This document shows, piece by piece, positions 58,948-64,000 of a DNA stretch of 64,000 bases. How positions within the stretch are numbered: the first letter of the stretch is position 1; the number at the start of each line of letters is the position of its first letter. The notes under the pieces were generated by a model. The model searched no databases. It saw only the letters and a list, made by a program, of their open reading frames with translations, and was not told where the DNA came from. This stretch comes from Nitrosomonas oligotropha (GTDB lineage: Bacteria > Pseudomonadota > Gammaproteobacteria > Burkholderiales > Nitrosomonadaceae), in assembly GCF_900106555.1 (NCBI RefSeq), contig NZ_FNOE01000009.1, positions 1 through 64,000 on the forward strand, given 5' to 3'. Both the position numbers and the translations under genes were made by a program.

Positions 58948-60861
58948 TTATTCCAACCAGGCGGCTTTCATCCACGCCACAATGCCTTTTGACAGCTTAT
59001 CGTCAAGCGAATGAATCACGCTCACTTGCACCCAACTACCGTATTCATTCCCGGTTAGAGTCACACCGGCGCCGCCAAAGAAAGTATATATAGCGCCAGA
59101 ATTAATCCCACCAATGCTGTCTGATAAATTGATAGGCCGCAGCCACTGCACCGAAGAAGAGAACGGTATCCCTTTCTTTAATGCCTTGCTACTCATCCAA
59201 CCGACGGTTCCAGGCGGGATTTTTTTATCCTGCGACAGATAAATCCTGACTTGCTGCCAAGACTTTTTTCGCTTGACTGGCGAGCCTATGGGTTGCACCA
59301 CAGTATCGCTCGTGAAGGATTCAAGTACGTTTGCCTCTCCACTGTCAGGACTATGAGCCAAGGTGATACCACTAAAGCCCAAGGTTCCCGAACCGCCATA
59401 TACTGCTGGCAAAGGTTTGCCAGAAGCCCCACCGGTGATGAATCCCTTACCGGCCGGATGTTGCAGCTTGTAACCCGATACAATTTTAGTTTGCTCACCG
59501 CCCAATGGCGCCGCCTTCGGCGTCCCTTTGCCTTCATCCAACTTGCTGGCTTCAGGGCTGCCTGATTTTCCGAATTCTTCTGCGATTCCATAAGGCTTTT
59601 CCCCATAGGCCAGATAGCGGGATTGGATGCTGCCTTGATGGCGGGAACCTGGAACAGGGTTTCCATCTATGCTGTAGCGAAAAAAGTCGAAATTGAAGTT
59701 GGAATCCACTTGGTATTTGCCACTTGGCAAATGCGAGATGCTTTCACCATCCACCTTAACATGATAGTAGCAGACATAGCCTGCCTGTACGCTAGACTTG
59801 ACCCATTTCTCGACAAACTTCAAGTGCTTGTCATTGGCGTCGGCAGTGATTGGATATAGATTGATGGCATTGCCGGGGCCGCCCACATCATGGTTTAACA
59901 AGTGCCCCTTGATGTATTTAGAATGATTCGGAACACCGGTGTTTCCGCTATTGGCAAGCTGTTTCATCAAACTGTCTTGATCGGAGTCCTTGTTGGAATC
60001 AGATCCTGGTTGATGGTCTTGCGACAGCGGGTTGGCGATCATTTCCCGACCTACCGTAGCCGAGGCTGTACCTAATGTTATGCTGCCAGTTTTAAACAAG
60101 GCATTGGTTTGAGTGGCTTCTCCTGTGCCGCTACCAAGCATGCGATAACCAATTGAAGAACCGGAATCGTATGCAACCTCGTAAGTCGGATTGATCTCAA
60201 AGACGACCTTTGGCTTGGCATGTCCGACACCTTTCAACCGGATGTCTTTCAAGCGGTAGGCTTCGGCCAGCGTGGACAAGCCCTGTTGTAGGCTTAGCGT
60301 GTCGGCGGATTGTTTCATCAAAGCCTGCACAGCGGCCTCCACCTCAAGTGCCCGTTGTTCTATTTCCGCAGCCGCTGCAGGGTCGGTCGGCAAGGTGCCG
60401 GATTTAGGCGTCGGGGGCGCTTGTGCGGGCTTTGGTGGCAGCGCTTTCCCGGCATTGTCGGTTGCATTGACTGCCGTACTGCCTAGCTCTTGGCTTGGCA
60501 CGACTGATCCTGGCAATGGTTTTTCGGCTTCTTGTTCCTTCCGTTGCACGGTTCTAGCGTTGATGATCCCTAACTCGCGGTGCTGGGCAGTTGCGAACTT
60601 ACCCTGAAGCGGCTTTTCTTCTTTGATACGCTGCAGCGCATTCAATTTCCCTCGCGACATATTATGAAATTGTTCCGTCCTATTGCGTTGAGCAATTGTT
60701 TTTGGATTGGAACGAATGGTATCTTTTAACTGCCTTAGTGCGATAGTCTCCGGTCGGTTATCGACAAAATCCGATGAGTTTCCTGCATGCATCCCATTAG
60801 CATTAGGCTGGAACTGTCTTGTTTGCTGTTGTTCCGATCCAGTTGAAACTGATTGTTTCAT
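58948..60861 (-). CDS. eCIS-type cargo/toxin with nuclease-like and SH3 domains
   Basis: About 637 residues from ATG 60861, with GGAGG five bases upstream; the longer frame is unsupported. Leader 20-75 has FVDNRPETIALRQLKDTIRS and NPKTIAQRN, matching the DUF4157 leader. A Pro/Lys-rich linker leads to a region with KYIKGHLLNHDVGGPGNAIN, LYPITADANDKHLKFVEKWV, which looks like a beta-beta-alpha-metal nuclease (GH, N, E). The end has SH3-like repeats (AIYTFFGGAGVTLTGNEYGS, WVQVSVIHS). No catalytic proof; inference from motif. Secreted without a signal peptide, as cargo would be. Confidence 0.72.
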   Translation of the reverse strand: MKQSVSTGSEQQQTRQFQPNANGMHAGNSSDFVDNRPETIALRQLKDTIRSNPKTIAQRNRTEQFHNMSRGKLNALQRIKEEKPLQGKFATAQHRELGIINARTVQRKEQEAEKPLPGSVVPSQELGSTAVNATDNAGKALPPKPAQAPPTPKSGTLPTDPAAAAEIEQRALEVEAAVQALMKQSADTLSLQQGLSTLAEAYRLKDIRLKGVGHAKPKVVFEINPTYEVAYDSGSSIGYRMLGSGTGEATQTNALFKTGSITLGTASATVGREMIANPLSQDHQPGSDSNKDSDQDSLMKQLANSGNTGVPNHSKYIKGHLLNHDVGGPGNAINLYPITADANDKHLKFVEKWVKSSVQAGYVCYYHVKVDGESISHLPSGKYQVDSNFNFDFFRYSIDGNPVPGSRHQGSIQSRYLAYGEKPYGIAEEFGKSGSPEASKLDEGKGTPKAAPLGGEQTKIVSGYKLQHPAGKGFITGGASGKPLPAVYGGSGTLGFSGITLAHSPDSGEANVLESFTSDTVVQPIGSPVKRKKSWQQVRIYLSQDKKIPPGTVGWMSSKALKKGIPFSSSVQWLRPINLSDSIGGINSGAIYTFFGGAGVTLTGNEYGSWVQVSVIHSLDDKLSKGIVAWMKAAWLE

Positions 60862-60896
60862 GCTTTCCTCCGCGTTATGGGATATTACTTCCAATT

Positions 60897-61538
60897 TTAC
60901 ACCGGCAACTGACCATCAACCTCATCCCGATACATCAACACCGTAAAATCATCTTCCAAATAATCATTGAAGCATTCTACTCGGGGCGACAGTACCCGGC
61001 AAAGCGTCAGGATTTCTTCCCGGTCATGTCCGATCAGTAAGTCATGCTGCGGGAAATGGCTTTTATCCAGCATGTTGAAAGCCAACGCGATTCTGGCGCT
61101 GTTATACAGTTTGCCGATCATGGCGGTATAAAAACTATCATCTTTACAGCGGTATCCCAATACACCGCTGGCGATGACATAATCGACCTGCGGTAACTCG
61201 GCGGTACTGAAGTCCGTTTGATAAAAAGTTGTCCGTTCGATGCCTTCGTAGCGCTTCCGCGCTTCGGCGATAAACTCCGGCATTTGATCGATGCCGATAT
61301 AATCGAAACCGGAAAAATGCTGGTCCAGAAATGCTTTTAAGTCGCCATACCCGCACCCGGCATCGAGTATCGTCTTACCGCTCAAGTTACCCACTTTGGC
61401 CAGCACTTGGTAGCGGATTTGCTGGCTATGCGCACCGCGCCATCCCAGTGATTCGACCGTGCCGTGTTGAAATTCGGCAATACGATGACGGTGGTAATGC
61501 ATGACTGTCGCTTTTTCAAAAAGGTCCATTGTAGTCAT
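60897..61538 (-). CDS. Class I SAM-dependent methyltransferase
   Basis: 213 residues. SAM motif I GKTILDAGCGYGDLKAFL near 54-71, motif II FDYIGIDQMPEFI, post-motif YVIASGVLGYR. Likely cytosolic; target unknown. Sits between the large membrane protein (46-base gap) and the toxin (36-base gap) on the same strand. Confidence 0.85.
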   Translation of the reverse strand: MTTMDLFEKATVMHYHRHRIAEFQHGTVESLGWRGAHSQQIRYQVLAKVGNLSGKTILDAGCGYGDLKAFLDQHFSGFDYIGIDQMPEFIAEARKRYEGIERTTFYQTDFSTAELPQVDYVIASGVLGYRCKDDSFYTAMIGKLYNSARIALAFNMLDKSHFPQHDLLIGHDREEILTLCRVLSPRVECFNDYLEDDFTVLMYRDEVDGQLPV

Positions 61539-61583
61539 TTCCTTTTAAACCCCAATTTTCTGCGCATGAAATCATTACCCGGT

Positions 61584-64000
61584 CTAATCGCTGATTCTCG
61601 GCCGCGATGGCTTGCGCATTTGTTTTTTCCGCCGCTGATAAGCAATGATACTGACTGCAATACCGCCGGAAACCACCAGGATCAACGGCAAATTACCCGC
61701 AGAAACCGGCTCCAGCAGAGGATCATAGGTTAACAACAGCAATGCGACTATCACTGTGGGCAGCAGAATAACCAGCAGATAAATCACATAAAAGTTACTG
61801 ATCTTTTTATGAATGCGGCATGAATATAAATACAGGATGGTGAATAACAAACATAAGAAGATCAGCGCACCTAATGCTAACCGGAAGTACACGCGATTTT
61901 CGCAGACCATTTTTTCCAGCATCGATTCCGGTTCACCATGCCAGGTGGTATTTTGAAAATATCGCACCAGGCAGCCGCTAACAAAATTAATTTCATCGCA
62001 GCGGAACGGCATTTCCGCAACGACCTCCGGCTCGTTGGTCCATAAAGGCCAGAACCCGATTCCGCCGAAGTTATCTTTAAAATACACAATATCGTCTTCC
62101 AATTGTTTCCAATCCCTGCCATCGAATTCGATGACCGGAACAATATGTCTAAGCAAGATGCCGCGTTCGATACCATGCAGTTCGCCATTTTCGATATCCA
62201 GCCGCAATTTCTTTTTGGAATCCGTGGTCGGCTCCTCAATCAGAATCAGAATCTTGGTTTTCACGTCAGAACGCGCATTGGTTGCAAACGATGTATCCGC
62301 GCTGCTGGAAGGCTTGGTATTATCAACCCAGGCAAATAAATTGGCATAGCGGTAAACACCGCTACCGAGCGCGGATTGCGGCACCAGGATATTGACAAAA
62401 TAGTCACCTCTCTGCGCAAACAATCTTTTCTGCAGTTCGGTAAAAAAGCGGTTGAACAACTCAACGGATTCGCGATCATCCGGGAAACCATCAAAATACA
62501 GCGTAATGCCATCGCCCAGCGCGGGCGGCGGAATCATGCCGAAGGTTATATTCTGCCGTATTGTGCTGAAACGATCGGTTAATTGGCTGGTGAGCAGATT
62601 CACGATGTTTTCCGTCAACGTTTCAAAAACCGCTGCTTTGGATGGATTGGACAGTTTCTTCCAGCGCTCCCAGTAGGATTTATCATTGCGGATGACCCAA
62701 TCGACTTTGCTGTTGTGTTTGCGGGCAGCCTGAATAAATGCGGTCTGCGCATCCCGGCCCGCATCACCGAGCGATAAAATCGTGCTTTCGTTATGTATAT
62801 TATTCGCGTGCTTGATGATGCCGTCTTCATCAAACGAAAGCCCATAATAAGCAACTCTGGACAATACGCTGAAATTAACCGTTTGCTTCTCTCCAGCCAG
62901 CCAAAATGGGTAAAAACCGTACACCGTGCCGGACAAATTATCCAGCACGCAACCGCAGCCGCTACCATCCCATTGAACGGGCGATGCCGCGCGATAAACC
63001 GGACTTTTCTTATATAGTGGTGCGATGGCGGGCTGTACCACCTGCTCATACAGACCGGTGACAAATTCATCAATCAATGCCAAATCGTGATCTTCGCAAT
63101 CCTCTTTGGGATGCAAGCGCAATAAATCAATTTCCTTCAACTGTTGGGAAAAATCGCGCATTCCCTGATAGGGGCCGGTTAGCAAGTCCTCGGTCAATTT
63201 TTTAAAGTTATCATCGCTGATTTTTAACCCGGACACATAGGCATTCTGTTTACTTACATCCTGGCAGGCGCCAATACCCGCATAGATTTTCGACTTTGCC
63301 GCTTGCTCAAACAGGTGTTTATCAGGATAGGCTACACCTTTTAATGACTTATCCAATAATGCAGCGAGAACACCATTGAGCGAAGTAAATAAAGCATCGC
63401 CCATCAGCACATCGAGAAAATTCTGACTGATGGCAGCATCGGCATAGCGGTAATATTGCTGGATCACCGGCGTCAATTTATCCACCAGATCGGGATAATC
63501 CTTAAGCACCTCCGCGATGGCCGCTTGCAAAGCCGCTACGTTATCGAATTTCTTATTGACCAGCTTGGACAATTGCACATAGATCTGGCCTTTACCTTGC
63601 AGTATTTTGAAATCTTCCGCCGCCAGCTGATAGAAATTGATCATCGGTTGGTTCTTATGGATCGTGATCGATTCCATTTGTGGATCGATCACTTGCAGAT
63701 AAAGGTACACAAGATCCAGCAATGCTTGATCGGTTCCGCTGCGCCGCACCTTGTAATAACTATTTTTCTGCGCTTCCGGCTGATCGTCATTCCACAGCGC
63801 AAAATCAGCGCTGATCAGCACTTTTGCCTCTTCCGGAAACATATTCGCGAAAGATGCGATACGTTCCAGACGGCTTCTGGTTTCATTGACATATTGGCCG
63901 ACCGGCTCAATCTTGAAATCGTGGATAAACCGTTGCAGCCAATACAACGTGACCGGCCCCATTTTCCCATCCGTCAGCGGTTGTTTGCTTTGCGCAACAT
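61584..64000 (-). CDS. Large membrane protein with GH18-like domain, 5' end outside
   Basis: At least 805 residues; the frame is still open at 64000, so the start lies outside the window and the ATG at 63962 is not it. N-terminal QPLTDGKMGPVTLYWLQRF looks like a peptidoglycan-binding domain. The centre (YGFYPFWLAGEKQTVNFSVL, ITLYFDGFPDDRES) resembles a GH18-type barrel but lacks a clear DxxDxDxE. Three helices (near 690-780) anchor the C-terminus. Could be a chitinase-like receptor or scaffold for the cluster; the family was not identified. Confidence 0.72.
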   Translation of the reverse strand, partial: VAQSKQPLTDGKMGPVTLYWLQRFIHDFKIEPVGQYVNETRSRLERIASFANMFPEEAKVLISADFALWNDDQPEAQKNSYYKVRRSGTDQALLDLVYLYLQVIDPQMESITIHKNQPMINFYQLAAEDFKILQGKGQIYVQLSKLVNKKFDNVAALQAAIAEVLKDYPDLVDKLTPVIQQYYRYADAAISQNFLDVLMGDALFTSLNGVLAALLDKSLKGVAYPDKHLFEQAAKSKIYAGIGACQDVSKQNAYVSGLKISDDNFKKLTEDLLTGPYQGMRDFSQQLKEIDLLRLHPKEDCEDHDLALIDEFVTGLYEQVVQPAIAPLYKKSPVYRAASPVQWDGSGCGCVLDNLSGTVYGFYPFWLAGEKQTVNFSVLSRVAYYGLSFDEDGIIKHANNIHNESTILSLGDAGRDAQTAFIQAARKHNSKVDWVIRNDKSYWERWKKLSNPSKAAVFETLTENIVNLLTSQLTDRFSTIRQNITFGMIPPPALGDGITLYFDGFPDDRESVELFNRFFTELQKRLFAQRGDYFVNILVPQSALGSGVYRYANLFAWVDNTKPSSSADTSFATNARSDVKTKILILIEEPTTDSKKKLRLDIENGELHGIERGILLRHIVPVIEFDGRDWKQLEDDIVYFKDNFGGIGFWPLWTNEPEVVAEMPFRCDEINFVSGCLVRYFQNTTWHGEPESMLEKMVCENRVYFRLALGALIFLCLLFTILYLYSCRIHKKISNFYVIYLLVILLPTVIVALLLLTYDPLLEPVSAGNLPLILVVSGGIAVSIIAYQRRKKQMRKPSRPRISD

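Overview
The window reads as about 64 kb of chromosome from a Gram-negative betaproteobacterium. Gene content and protein style (DUF883/holin/AI-2E stress cluster, FecR-LysM plus CHASE2 pair, Ppk1/Ppx, many degraded insertion sequences) fit the Nitrosomonadaceae (Nitrosomonas-like). This is inference from recognised families; no marker gene such as rRNA or amo is present. I found no tRNA, rRNA or CRISPR array.

Layout. 0-3.7 kb: a decayed two-ATPase module, made of a NACHT gene cut off at its 5' end and carrying nine HEAT-like repeats, overlapping a KAP-family P-loop NTPase with a pentapeptide tail that is now frameshifted. 3.8-9.7 kb: a small membrane protein, a hotdog thioesterase, and a signalling operon of one PAS-GGDEF-EAL and two paralogous HDOD-GAF proteins. 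10-14.7 kb: fadB-like and fadA-like beta-oxidation genes, an Spx/ArsC-like protein and a cupin. 14.9-20.3 kb: an unstable stretch holding remnants of IS481, IS3, IS21 and probably IS1595 elements around a membrane-stress group (holin-like, DUF883, a 25-residue microprotein, a nonsense-interrupted AI-2E permease, a small lipoprotein). 20.4-28.7 kb: a lipase-like lipoprotein, a truncated AHSA1 gene, VapBC, an orphan Rap1a/Tai-like immunity protein, a FabF-ACP pair, an SGNH-like hydrolase, a second frameshifted KAP NTPase and a zeta-toxin/ParD-like pair. 28.7-49.2 kb is mostly housekeeping: TonB receptor, PQQ-type sugar dehydrogenase, ppk1, CapA-like protein, CHASE2-GGDEF-EAL with FecR-LysM, ppx, sixA, HhH protein, YajD-type HNH, fadD, fadE and dapE. 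49.3-51.1 kb is a scrap-heap: an SH3-protein gene flanked by two attC-like palindromes (a possible integron cassette), a 90-bp duplicated piece of a DsbA-type gene, and an IS256 remnant. 51.1-57.7 kb: a MASE1-type GGDEF-EAL protein, an Aer-like chemoreceptor, the DsbA-type oxidoreductase and a DUF6279 lipoprotein. 57.8-64 kb: a same-strand group with a DUF4157 (eCIS core domain) protein, a nuclease-like toxin candidate sharing its N-terminal leader, a small possible immunity protein, a methyltransferase and a large membrane protein with a GH18-like domain that runs off the window.

Working together. Three composite GGDEF-EAL proteins and two HDOD proteins suggest heavy c-di-GMP control. fadD, fadE, fadB and fadA together cover fatty-acid degradation. 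ppk1 and ppx make and break polyphosphate. The accessory blocks hold defence-like ATPases, toxin-antitoxin pairs and a probable eCIS/polymorphic-toxin cargo locus, which is the best candidate for a little-described system here.
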